Positions 54,006 to 62,591 of a DNA stretch of 64,000 nt are shown here, one piece after another. Made by a program: the position numbers and the translations under genes. The stretch's first letter is position 1. Each line of letters starts with the position of its first letter. This DNA comes from JBEIHX01 sp040381075. Its GTDB lineage: Bacteria; Pseudomonadota; Alphaproteobacteria; Caulobacterales; Aquidulcibacteraceae. Location: positions 1 to 64,000 of the forward strand of contig JBEIHX010000009.1 of NCBI GenBank assembly GCA_040381075.1, in the 5' to 3' direction. Under the pieces are notes generated by a model. It had not been told where the DNA came from. It did no database searches and was given only the letters and a program-made list of their open reading frames with translations.

Positions 54006-54221
54006 GCTTGGCTCCCTCTGTGAGGCTGAACGCCATATCTATCAGCCGCGGCTTAATCGAGAGTAAGCCCGCGGCCACGGACCGCGGGTCCGCCCGTAGC
54101 CGCCCGGCGACGCTGCAGGTCTCCGGCGCTCGCCATGAAGGCGCCTGGCGCTTGCCAGCCCCCGGCGCGCAGGCGAAGCTCGCCATGGCGCGAAACGCGA
54201 TCCGGTTCAGGGGAGTTCGCC

Positions 54222-55976
54222 ATGCATGACATCGTGATCCGCGGCGGGTCGATCGTGGACGGCGCCGGCCGGGCGGCCTTCTGCGGCGACATCGCAATCG
54301 CTGGCGACCTCATCGTGGAGGTGGGCCGGATCAGCACCCCGGCGCGCCGGGTCATCGACGCGACAGGCCTGCTCGTCACGCCGGGGTTTGTCGACATCCA
54401 TACGCACTATGACGGCCAGGCCAGCTGGGATCCGATCCTTGCGCCGTCGTCCCAACATGGCGTGACCTCGCTCGTCATGGGCAATTGCGGCGTTGGTTTC
54501 GCCCCTGCCAGGCCCGACAGCCACGACTGGCTCATTGCGCTTCTGGAAGGGGTTGAGGACATACCCGGGTCTGCGCTTGCAGAGGGGCTGAGCTGGGACT
54601 GGGAAACCTTTCCCGACTATCTCGACGCGCTCGACAGACGCCGCTTCGCTGTCGACGTCGGCGCCCAGGTCCCGCATGCAGCGCTGCGCGCCTATGTCAT
54701 GGGCGAGCGCGGCGGCGACAGCGAGGAGGCCGCGAGCGAGGCCGAAATCGACCTCATGCGGGCCATGACGCGCGAGGCCATCCAGAAAGGCGCGCTGGGT
54801 TTCACCACATCGCGCACCATCCAGCATCGATCCCGGTGCGGACGCAACATCGGAACGTTGACCGCAAGCCGCGCAGAGCTGACCGGCATCGCGGCAGCGC
54901 TCAAGGAGACCGGCGCGGGCGTCATCCAGCTGATCTCCGACACGTATCTGTCGCCGGATGAAGAATTCGCCGCCAAGGAAATGGATCTCATCGTCGACCT
55001 CGCGCGCGCCGCCGGTCGACCTCTGTCCTTCACCGTTCAGCAGCCAGATCACGCAAGGGATCGCTGGAAGTATCTGCTGCACCGGATCGATGCGGCTCAG
55101 GCTGAAGGACTCGACATCAAGGGGCAGGTCGGCCCGCGCCCGATCGGGGTCGTGATCGGTCTGCGCGCCACCGTGAACCCGTTTCTCTTCTGCGCGACCT
55201 ATCGCGACATCGGCCGGCTTCCCCTGGGCGAGCGGGTCCTCGCGCTGCGGACACCCGAGCGGCGTGCGGCGATCCTCGCGGAACATGCAGGCCTGCAGCT
55301 CAGCGAGTTTTCACTGGTCATCGCGCGCGGGTTCTCAAGGATGTTCCGCCTTACCGATCCGATTGACTATGAGCCGGGCGTGGAGGCTTCCCTGCTGGCG
55401 GAGGCGCAAAGAGCGGACAAGGATCCGGCGGAACATGCCTATGACGTGATGCTGGAAGATGACGGGCGCGCGCTGATCTACATGCCGCTGATCAATTACG
55501 CGCGCGGCGATCTCGCCGACGTGTACGGCATGATGACCGGTCGACATGTGCTCTACGGCCTGTCGGACGGCGGCGCGCACTGCAATACGATCTGCGACGC
55601 CAGTTTCCCAACCTCCACGCTCGCCCTGTGGAGCCGCGGCGATAAAGCCGGCCGTCGTATCCCGCTTGAGCAGCTGGTGCATGGCTATACCCAGCGCAAT
55701 GCCCGCCATGTCGGCTGGTTCGACCGCGGCGTCATTGCGCCGGGATATCTCGCAGACATCAACCTGATCGACCTCGACAGACTGACGCTGCGCCCGCCGG
55801 AGCTGATCCAGGATCTGCCGGCTGGCGGCGCGCGCCTGATGCAGACATCGCCCGGCTACGTCATGACCCTGAAACGCGGCGCACCGACCTTCGAGGCCAG
55901 TCAGCACACCGGCGCGGCGCCAGGACGGCTCGTGCGCGGCCCGCAGGACGGCGCAACGCAGCCCGCAGCGCAGTAG
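54222..55976 (+). CDS. N-acyl-D-amino-acid deacylase family amidohydrolase
   Basis: Metal-dependent amidohydrolase, 584 residues. Metal-binding HxH in VDIHTHYDGQASWDP, the D-aminoacylase signature VMGNCGVGFAPARP, and the C-terminal YGLSDGGAHCNTICDASFPTS with HVGWFDRGVIAPGYLADIN. The family includes D-aminoacylases and D-glutamate deacylases as well as many uncharacterised proteins, so the substrate is only a guess. ATG 54222 has GGGGAG upstream. Divergent from the GNAT gene. Confidence 0.85.
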   Translation: MHDIVIRGGSIVDGAGRAAFCGDIAIAGDLIVEVGRISTPARRVIDATGLLVTPGFVDIHTHYDGQASWDPILAPSSQHGVTSLVMGNCGVGFAPARPDSHDWLIALLEGVEDIPGSALAEGLSWDWETFPDYLDALDRRRFAVDVGAQVPHAALRAYVMGERGGDSEEAASEAEIDLMRAMTREAIQKGALGFTTSRTIQHRSRCGRNIGTLTASRAELTGIAAALKETGAGVIQLISDTYLSPDEEFAAKEMDLIVDLARAAGRPLSFTVQQPDHARDRWKYLLHRIDAAQAEGLDIKGQVGPRPIGVVIGLRATVNPFLFCATYRDIGRLPLGERVLALRTPERRAAILAEHAGLQLSEFSLVIARGFSRMFRLTDPIDYEPGVEASLLAEAQRADKDPAEHAYDVMLEDDGRALIYMPLINYARGDLADVYGMMTGRHVLYGLSDGGAHCNTICDASFPTSTLALWSRGDKAGRRIPLEQLVHGYTQRNARHVGWFDRGVIAPGYLADINLIDLDRLTLRPPELIQDLPAGGARLMQTSPGYVMTLKRGAPTFEASQHTGAAPGRLVRGPQDGATQPAAQ

Positions 55977-55991
55977 CGACCCGCCCTGTAT

Positions 55992-56047
55992 CTGCCGGAG
56001 GGCATCTGCCGGAGGGCGCCTGCCGGAGGGCGCCTGCAGGAGGCCTG
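55992..56047. repeat. Tandem repeat array Q, 14-bp unit, 4 copies
   Basis: Unit CTGCCGGAGGGCGC (first copy ends AT, fourth diverged). It starts 15 bp after the deacylase stop. Confidence 0.88.
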
Positions 56048-56151
56048 CCCGCCGGCGCGCCCCGCGTCGCCATGCCGCACCGCGACGTTTCGTGCCGCTG
56101 GCGGCCAGGCAGCAGCGGGCGAGCGACCAGCCGCCTTGATCAAACGCATGG

Positions 56152-56180
56152 CGATTTTGAAGATTTGTATTAAATATTCG
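56152..56180 (+). promoter_or_regulatory. AT-rich island upstream of the putative outer-membrane protein gene
   Basis: A short AT-rich run including TTTGTATTAAATATTCG stands out from the GC-rich surroundings about 160 bp before the start at 56334. TATTAA could be a -10 element; no convincing -35 at the right spacing was found. The rest of the 357-bp gap, beyond array Q, shows nothing recognisable. Confidence 0.3.
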
Positions 56181-56333
56181 AGCGGATGATTCGCCTGTCG
56201 CGTCGATTGGGGCTCAGCTTTCACCCGCTGGCGGATCGACGGAGTCCGATGGTGTTCAGGCGGATCCTGAACTGAGCGGTTGCGCGCCTGTGGTGACGCG
56301 CACTGGTTCGTCCCAGGTCGCGCACCGCCAACA

Positions 56334-57173
56334 ATGTGGCTGAAGATGCAGAACATGCGATCAAGGCCTGCGTTACGCACCAGCTTGATGGTGTGCGCCG
56401 CCGTTGCAGCCGCCGCCGGAGCCAGGGGGGCCGAACCCCTTTCCGTCGTCGGTGAATTTGCACGAGCCGAGCCGAAATTGGCGCCGTTGTCAGGGGATCG
56501 CTGGAAGGCGATGGTTGCGCTGCAGCCGATGCTCGCCGAACCACTCCCGCAGGGCGCAGGTTTCGCCGCTGGACCAATCAGCGTCAACGCCAACCTCCAG
56601 GCGAACATCCAGGGGTTCGCCGCAGAGCCGGCCAGCCTGCTGATGCTCTCGCGCCTCGTGGACATGCGGGCGGCAGGCGCGCTCGACAGCGCCATGATCA
56701 CGGGCCTCGCCGGAGACGCCACCCGTCAATTTGAATACGGACTGTCTGTCCACGCCCGCAGCGGCGAGGGGCCAGGCGCGCTTGCGGTCGCCTTTACGCC
56801 GCGCGCGGCGATCACCTCATCTGCCGGCGGCCGCACGACGAGCGCCGGCGCGGAAATCCGACTGAGCCAGCGCCTGGCGCAGGACAGCGGCGCAGGGAGA
56901 AATGCCTGGTATGTGTTCGCTGGCGCCGACAATCAGGCGGTCACCTGGGATCCCGGGCAGCGGGCCGGTTTCGATCTGCTTGAACTTTTCAAGCCGCGTG
57001 ACGCCCTGATCGTCGGCGATGTGCAGGCGGGCGTCGGTTACAGGATTGGCGGCGTCCAGGCATCCTTCGCCTACCTGCGCCGGGAATTCTCCTACGAGCG
57101 CGCGACACCCGGCATGGTGGACACACGATCATCCGAGAACTTCGCGGCGGTGTCTTTCGCCATGCGCCGCTGA
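56334..57173 (+). CDS. Exported protein, putative outer-membrane barrel
   Basis: 279 residues with a signal peptide (LMVCAAVAAAAGARGAE). The middle and C-terminal parts alternate polar and hydrophobic residues as in beta-barrels (QFEYGLSVHARSG, GAEIRLSQRLAQD, AWYVFAGADNQAVTW, GVGYRIGGVQASFAYLRREF, ENFAAVSFAMRR). The pattern near the end recalls LpxR-type lipid A deacylases (DUF2219), but I cannot see their catalytic residues with confidence, and the final residue is not aromatic. Function unknown. In-frame ATGs at 56346 and 56355 are alternatives. Confidence 0.5.
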   Translation: MWLKMQNMRSRPALRTSLMVCAAVAAAAGARGAEPLSVVGEFARAEPKLAPLSGDRWKAMVALQPMLAEPLPQGAGFAAGPISVNANLQANIQGFAAEPASLLMLSRLVDMRAAGALDSAMITGLAGDATRQFEYGLSVHARSGEGPGALAVAFTPRAAITSSAGGRTTSAGAEIRLSQRLAQDSGAGRNAWYVFAGADNQAVTWDPGQRAGFDLLELFKPRDALIVGDVQAGVGYRIGGVQASFAYLRREFSYERATPGMVDTRSSENFAAVSFAMRR

Positions 57174-57326
57174 ACATCCCGCATCAGGTTCCGGCGAGAC
57201 TTTGGCGGGACGGCGGGTCACGCTTCAGCAGGCCGCACGTCTGACCCGTGCACGCCACGGCGAGGCTGCGCCTTCAAGACGCAGCCTGCGGGTCGCAGAT
57301 CAAGACCTGAGGGTCCAGGCTGCGGC

Positions 57327-58223
57327 TTACGCGCCTGCCGAAAGCCCGCGCTCGCGCGCAGCCTTCAACATGGCCTTCTGCAGCTTGTCAAAGGCGCGCA
57401 CTTCGATCTGGCGCACCCGCTCACGGCTGACGTTATAGACCTCCGACAACTCCTCAAGGGTCGACGGCTCGTCCTTCAGACGCCGCTGCGTGATGATGTG
57501 GCGCTCGCGCTCGTTGAGCTCTTCCATGGCTGCAGTCAGCAGCGCCATCCGGCCATCAAGCTCCTCGCGCTCGGCCAGCCGGGTCTCTTGGGTCGGCGCA
57601 TTCTCGTCGGCAAGCCAGTCCTGCCACTCCGCGTCCCCATCCTGACCAATCGGCGTGTTCAAGGAGGCGTCGCCGCCGCCCGACATGCGCCGGTTCATCT
57701 CAACCACTTCCGAATCGTCGACAGCAAGCTTCTGTGCGATGAGGCGCACCTGGTCAGGACGCAGGTCGCCATCCTCAAGAGCCTGCATCTGGCCCTTCAT
57801 GCGCCGCAGATTGAAAAACAGCTTCTTCTGGGCCGCCGTCGTGCCCATTTTGACGAGGCTCCACGAGCGCAGGATGTATTCCTGGATGGCTGCGCGGATC
57901 CACCACATGGCGTACGTCGCGAGCCGAAAACCCTTGTCCGGCTCAAACTTCTTTACCGCCTGCATCAGACCGACATTGCCTTCAGAGATCACTTCGCCCA
58001 TCGGCAGGCCATACCCGCGATACCCCATGGCGATCTTCGCCACGAGCCGCAGGTGGGATTCCACAAGCCGGCGCGCCGCCTGGGCGTCGCCATGCTCGCG
58101 CCACCGCTTGGCGAGCATGAACTCCTCTTCCTTGCCCAGCATCGGAAACCTGCGGATTTCCGCCAGGTATCGCGACAATCCCTGTTCGGGCGACAAGGCG
58201 ACGGTCAGCGCAGTCGAAGCCAT
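57327..58223 (-). CDS. rpoH: RNA polymerase sigma factor RpoH (sigma-32)
   Basis: Heat-shock sigma factor, 298 residues. Region 2 (LVESHLRLVAKIAMGYRGYG, EGNVGLMQAVKKFEPDKGFR, LATYAMWWIRAAIQEY), the RpoH box QKKLFFNLRRMKGQ and region 4 (LEELSEVYNVSRERVRQIEV) are all present. ATG 58223 has AGGAAGG upstream. Its target promoter type is found before clpB at 37819. Confidence 0.96.
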   Translation of the reverse strand: MASTALTVALSPEQGLSRYLAEIRRFPMLGKEEEFMLAKRWREHGDAQAARRLVESHLRLVAKIAMGYRGYGLPMGEVISEGNVGLMQAVKKFEPDKGFRLATYAMWWIRAAIQEYILRSWSLVKMGTTAAQKKLFFNLRRMKGQMQALEDGDLRPDQVRLIAQKLAVDDSEVVEMNRRMSGGGDASLNTPIGQDGDAEWQDWLADENAPTQETRLAEREELDGRMALLTAAMEELNERERHIITQRRLKDEPSTLEELSEVYNVSRERVRQIEVRAFDKLQKAMLKAARERGLSAGA

Positions 58224-58337
58224 GGACGCCTTCCTTTCATCGGAGCGCAGATGTGGGAAGCCATGCGGCCGGCGCAAGACCGCATGTTGAACATTCACCT
58301 GACAAAATGGTCGTCATAAGGCGGCCAACCGGATTGC

Positions 58338-58583
58338 TCAGCGCGCCTGTAAACGCGCGGCGATCTGATCGAGGACAGCAAGTCGCTGTCTTTCAAGCAG
58401 CCCGAGGCGCTCGTCAGACCCGGCCTCAACCCCCGACTGAAGGCGATGGATCTCACGCCAGAGCTCGTGGTTGCGCCCCAGAAGCTGGCGGAAATGGGCG
58501 TCCGTGGTCTTGAGCGCGTGGATCTGCGCTGCATGCCCCGCGAATTCTTCCGCAAGGGCGTGGTCAAGATGCTCTTCACTCAT
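58338..58583 (-). CDS. DUF465 / YdcH-like small protein
   Basis: 81-residue, helical, charged protein of the YdcH/DUF465 family, with LGRNHELWREIHRLQSG and LLERQRLAVLDQIAARL. ATG 58583 has GGGGAG upstream. Upstream of rpoH on the same strand (114 bp). Members are common in proteobacteria and have no known role. Confidence 0.8.
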   Translation of the reverse strand: MSEEHLDHALAEEFAGHAAQIHALKTTDAHFRQLLGRNHELWREIHRLQSGVEAGSDERLGLLERQRLAVLDQIAARLQAR

Positions 58584-58848
58584 CACCCGCTCCCCTGGAT
58601 TCAGGATTCCGCCAGATCCCGGCCCGAAGACCCCCGCACGCCGCAGCTGCGCACAGGGCGCCATCAGGCCCAGGAACCAGCATCCCTGTAACTCTAGCCC
58701 CGCCCGCCCTTGTCCGGCCATTCGCAGGACTACGACCTTGCGGCAGCCCGGCGTGGTCCCGTTCTTGCAGGTCCGCACGCCGCATTCGCCCGAAGACAGC
58801 GCCGCCGCGCCCATGTAGGACCTCGCGGGCACAACCAAGGGATGACAG

Positions 58849-60408
58849 ATGCTCGACACCCCAGCGGCCGATCTCAAGCCGAACACCTATGATTTCGAGA
58901 TGCGCCCGCTGGTGAAGGCCACGGGCTTTCGCGAATACGACGCGCGCTGGTGGTTCGGGGGGCCGGGAACCGAGGTCGGACCGGGCGGCAAGCCGTCAAA
59001 GGACGCCAACAAGGCGCCGGAAATCAACCTGCTTGGCGTGCAGGCGCTCGGTCTTGGCCTGGGCGGATTGATCCATGAAATGGGTGTTCGCCCAAGCGTC
59101 GTGGTCGGCCATGACTTTCGCTTCTATTCGCTGGCCATCAAGCAGGCGCTCACCATCGGACTGATGGAAGCCGGCTGCCATGTGCTCGACATCGGCCTCG
59201 CCTTGAGCCCCGTCGCCTATTTCGCCCAGTTCGCACTTGACGCCCCCTGCGTGGCGATGGTGACGGCAAGCCACAACGACAATGGCTGGACCGGCGTCAA
59301 AATGGGGGCCAACCGCCCCCTGACCTTCGGTCCGGAAGAAATGAGCCGGCTCAAGGACATCGTGCTGTCCGGCGCCAGCCCACGGCGACCGGGCGGAGCG
59401 CTGACCCGCATCGCCGGCATGCGCGAGCGCTATATCGAGGATGTCGTCGGCGATTTTCGCCTGTCGCGCCCCATCAAGGTGGTGGCGGCCTGCGGCAATG
59501 GGGCAGCCGGCGCCTACGCCCCGGACGCCCTGCGACGCATGGGCGCTGACGTGATCGAGATGGACGCCGTGCTCGACTACACCTTCCCGAAATACAATCC
59601 CAACCCCGAAGATGAGGCCATGCTGCACGCCATGGCCCAGGCCGTGCGCGACACAGGCGCCGAACTCGCGCTGGGATTTGACGGAGACGGCGACCGGTGC
59701 GGCGTCGTTGACGATCGCGGGGAGGAAATCTTCGCCGACAAGATCGGCCTCTTGCTGGCGCGCGACATGGCCCCGCGCCACCCGAACGCCACGTTCGTCG
59801 TCGACGTCAAATCCACCGGAGCCTATCTCATCGATCCAATCCTGAAGGCCCACGGCGTCACGGTCGATTACTTCAAGACCGGCCACTCCTACATCAAACG
59901 GCGCACCACCGATCTCGACGCCATCGCAGGCTTCGAAAAGTCAGGCCACTTCTTCCTGCGCGCGCCTTACGGACGCGGCTATGACGATGGCCTCGTCGCC
60001 GCCAAAGCCATTCTGGCGATGCTCGATCGGGCAGGCGCAAAATCGCTCGGGGCGCTGAAGGATGAGCTGCCGCTCACCTACACATCGCTCACCATGTCCC
60101 CGCATTGCGACGATGAGCGCAAATACGACGTGGTCGAGGAGATCAAGGCGGAGTACCAGGCGCTCGCGGCCGCCGGAGAAAAAATCCTGGGCCGCACCAT
60201 CGCCTCAATCAATACGGTCAATGGCGCACGGGTGACGCTGGAAGACGGATCCTGGGTTCTGGTGCGCGCCTCGTCAAACAAACCCGAACTTGTCGTGGTG
60301 GTGGAGAGCATGGCCTCCGATGCAGACAAGGTCGCTCTGTTCCGGGAGGAGGTGCGACCGCGTCTGGCCAGGCGACCGGAGGTCGGCGCCTACAATCAAC
60401 AAATCTGA
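58849..60408 (+). CDS. Phosphomannomutase / phosphoglucomutase
   Basis: Alpha-D-phosphohexomutase, 519 residues, moving phosphate between C1 and C6 of mannose or glucose phosphates for polysaccharide and glycolipid synthesis. Phosphoserine loop TASHND (about S141), metal loop DGDGDR (278-283), sugar-binding GFEKSGHF and the phosphate-binding RASSNKPE are complete. Some insertions make it longer than the usual 460 residues. ATG 58849 has AAGGGA upstream. Divergent from the DUF465 gene. Confidence 0.92.
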   Translation: MLDTPAADLKPNTYDFEMRPLVKATGFREYDARWWFGGPGTEVGPGGKPSKDANKAPEINLLGVQALGLGLGGLIHEMGVRPSVVVGHDFRFYSLAIKQALTIGLMEAGCHVLDIGLALSPVAYFAQFALDAPCVAMVTASHNDNGWTGVKMGANRPLTFGPEEMSRLKDIVLSGASPRRPGGALTRIAGMRERYIEDVVGDFRLSRPIKVVAACGNGAAGAYAPDALRRMGADVIEMDAVLDYTFPKYNPNPEDEAMLHAMAQAVRDTGAELALGFDGDGDRCGVVDDRGEEIFADKIGLLLARDMAPRHPNATFVVDVKSTGAYLIDPILKAHGVTVDYFKTGHSYIKRRTTDLDAIAGFEKSGHFFLRAPYGRGYDDGLVAAKAILAMLDRAGAKSLGALKDELPLTYTSLTMSPHCDDERKYDVVEEIKAEYQALAAAGEKILGRTIASINTVNGARVTLEDGSWVLVRASSNKPELVVVVESMASDADKVALFREEVRPRLARRPEVGAYNQQI

Positions 60409-60430
60409 CGACCGCCAGCCGGACGCCGGA

Positions 60431-61546
60431 TCAGGCCACATTCAGCCGGGGGCGCATCAGGTCCGGCAATTCCGCCATCTCCACCGCGCGCCCCTCACGG
60501 GCCGACAGCTCCGCCGCGGCGCCGATCGCGACCGCGGCGAGCCCGTCCTGCGCCGTCACGAGGACGGGCGCGCCCTTGGTGATCGCATCCAGCCAGGCGC
60601 GCTGCTGGTAATATGTCGCGCCGAAATGCGAGCCGGCCGCCAGCGCCTGCGGATCGACCGCGACGGTCTCGCGCGTCGCCTGCTTGCGCGCGCCGAACGG
60701 AACGCGCGGCGAAAAGACGACTTCGCCGGCCGGAATGAAGCACTCAATCTTCGCCCTGTCGCCCACCGCAGCGATCTCTTCCTGGTTTTTCGACCCTTCG
60801 GCGAACATCGACAGGTCAAGCATGGCGCGCGCGCCATTGGCGAAATCAACAACCGTGTAACTGTTGTCGATGATGTCAGGCCGTTCGCCGCCGTACAGCT
60901 CGTCCCGATGGTTGACGTCCATGGCCCCGGAACAATAGACGCGCACCGCCTCGGACCGGATGATCAGACGCATCAGATCAAAGAAGTGGCAGCACTTCTC
61001 CACCATCGTGCCGCCGGTATTGCGGCTGAACCGGTTCCAGTCCCCCACCTTGGGCAGGAACGGGAACCGATGCTCGCGGATGGCGAGCATCACCAGGCGC
61101 CCGATGCGCCCGCCATGGACATCAGAGATAAGTCGGGCGGCTGGCGGCATGAACCGGTATTCCATGCCCACCCAGAACACGCCCTGGTGACGCTCGGCGT
61201 GCTCAGCGATCCGCTCGGCGTCCTGCAGGCGCGCACACAAAGGCTTTTCACACAGAATGTGCAGGTCTGTGTCGAAAAGCGGCTGAAGCACGTCGTGATG
61301 GGTGTGGTTTGGAGATGCGATGAGCACCGCGTCCACCGCGCCGGACTGCGCAAGCTCACGCGCCCCTGCAAACTCGCGCACCGCCTCCGCGCGCTCGCCG
61401 AGCGCGGCGCGCGCCCATTGGCGCGACATCTCCACCGGATCGACGATCGCAGTGATCTCAGCGTCGTCCATAAGCTTGAGGTTGTTGATGTGCTCGATCC
61501 CCATCATGCCCGTCCCGATGAGGCCGATGCGAACTTTCGACGCCAT
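60431..61546 (-). CDS. Gfo/Idh/MocA family oxidoreductase
   Basis: NAD(P)-dependent sugar or inositol dehydrogenase-like protein, 371 residues. Rossmann motif IGLIGTGMMGIEHINN, the catalytic EKP signature in ILCEKPLCAR, and the GGTMVEKCCHFFDLMRLI helix with the catalytic His. Substrate unknown; the family acts on many sugars. ATG 61546 with GCGGAGCG upstream. Convergent with the phosphohexomutase gene. Confidence 0.9.
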   Translation of the reverse strand: MASKVRIGLIGTGMMGIEHINNLKLMDDAEITAIVDPVEMSRQWARAALGERAEAVREFAGARELAQSGAVDAVLIASPNHTHHDVLQPLFDTDLHILCEKPLCARLQDAERIAEHAERHQGVFWVGMEYRFMPPAARLISDVHGGRIGRLVMLAIREHRFPFLPKVGDWNRFSRNTGGTMVEKCCHFFDLMRLIIRSEAVRVYCSGAMDVNHRDELYGGERPDIIDNSYTVVDFANGARAMLDLSMFAEGSKNQEEIAAVGDRAKIECFIPAGEVVFSPRVPFGARKQATRETVAVDPQALAAGSHFGATYYQQRAWLDAITKGAPVLVTAQDGLAAVAIGAAAELSAREGRAVEMAELPDLMRPRLNVA

Positions 61547-61631
61547 GAAGCGCTCCGCAAATCCCTGAAATCCGGTCTACCGAAAGCAGGAGACCATAGA
61601 TATGCTCCCGTCCCTAGCCTAGAAATCCTGA

Positions 61632-62555
61632 ATGAACACCATGTCTTCGCTCATCTTCGACGCCTCCCCCCGGCCCCTGGGCGACAGCGGGCTTTTCTCC
61701 TCAGCCCTCGGCTGGGGCATGTGGCGTTTCGCAGGCGGCGACACCCACGCTGCGCGCAGCCGGATCGACGCCGCCCTTGAGATCGGCGTAACGCTGTTCG
61801 ACACAGCCGACATCTACGGGCCCGACAACGGCGAGCAGTTCGGCGCGGCGGAGAGCCTGCTCGGGCAGGTCTTCAAGGAAGACAGGGGGCTGCGCGACCG
61901 GATGGTCCTGGCCACCAAGGGCGGCATCGTGATCGGCGAGCCCTACGATTCGCGGGCGTCCTACCTGATGGCGGCCTGCGACGCGTCGCTGCGCCGAATG
62001 GGCGTGGATCATGTCGATCTCTACCAGATCCACCGTCCTGACCACCTCGCCCATCCTGCCGAAGCGGCTGAAGCCTTCGTCCGCCTCAAGGAGAAGGGCA
62101 AGATCCGGGCGGCGGGCGTCTCCAATTTTACGCCGGCCCAGACGGCGGCGCTGCAGGCGCACCTGCCGTTCAAGCTCGCCACGATCCAACCTGAATTGTC
62201 TCCTCTCGCCCACCACGCGATCGAGAACGGCGTCCTCGACCAGGCCTGCGCCCAGGGCTATGGCGTGCTCGCGTGGTCGCCGCTCGGTCAGGGCCGGATC
62301 GGCGCCGCATCGGGCGGCGACAGCCGGACCGGGGCCGTAACGAGGGCGCTCGACGTGATCGCCGAACGCGAAGGCGTCAGCCGCACCGCCGTCGCCTACG
62401 CCTGGGTCGGGCTGCACCCGTCGCGACCGGTGCCGCTGATCGGCACCCAGACCCCGGCGCGCATCCGCGAGGCCGCCCAGGCCCATCACGTGTCGATGAC
62501 GCGCGCAGACTGGTACAACGTCCTGGTCGCCGCGCGCGGCGCGCCGATGCCGTGA
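61632..62555 (+). CDS. Aldo/keto reductase
   Basis: 307-residue TIM-barrel NADPH oxidoreductase. The tetrad residues are present: Asp in FDTADIYG (with the Tyr), Lys in LATKGG and His in LYQIHRPDH; the C-terminal PLIGTQTPARIREA binds the cofactor. Closest to bacterial AKR of the YdhF type. Divergent from the Gfo/Idh gene and 36 bp before the LLM monooxygenase gene. Confidence 0.9.
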   Translation: MNTMSSLIFDASPRPLGDSGLFSSALGWGMWRFAGGDTHAARSRIDAALEIGVTLFDTADIYGPDNGEQFGAAESLLGQVFKEDRGLRDRMVLATKGGIVIGEPYDSRASYLMAACDASLRRMGVDHVDLYQIHRPDHLAHPAEAAEAFVRLKEKGKIRAAGVSNFTPAQTAALQAHLPFKLATIQPELSPLAHHAIENGVLDQACAQGYGVLAWSPLGQGRIGAASGGDSRTGAVTRALDVIAEREGVSRTAVAYAWVGLHPSRPVPLIGTQTPARIREAAQAHHVSMTRADWYNVLVAARGAPMP

Positions 62556-62591
62556 TCGGTCTGGCATCATACGTCCGCACCGGGGGGGATC

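Noticed and set aside
2864..56047. CRISPR arrays as an explanation for the repeats
   Set aside because: The units are directly adjacent with no spacers, only 13-18 bp long, each array has a different unit, and no cas genes are present.
60290..61780. 496-residue plus-strand frame
   Set aside because: Antisense of the Gfo/Idh/MocA gene, which has clear motifs.
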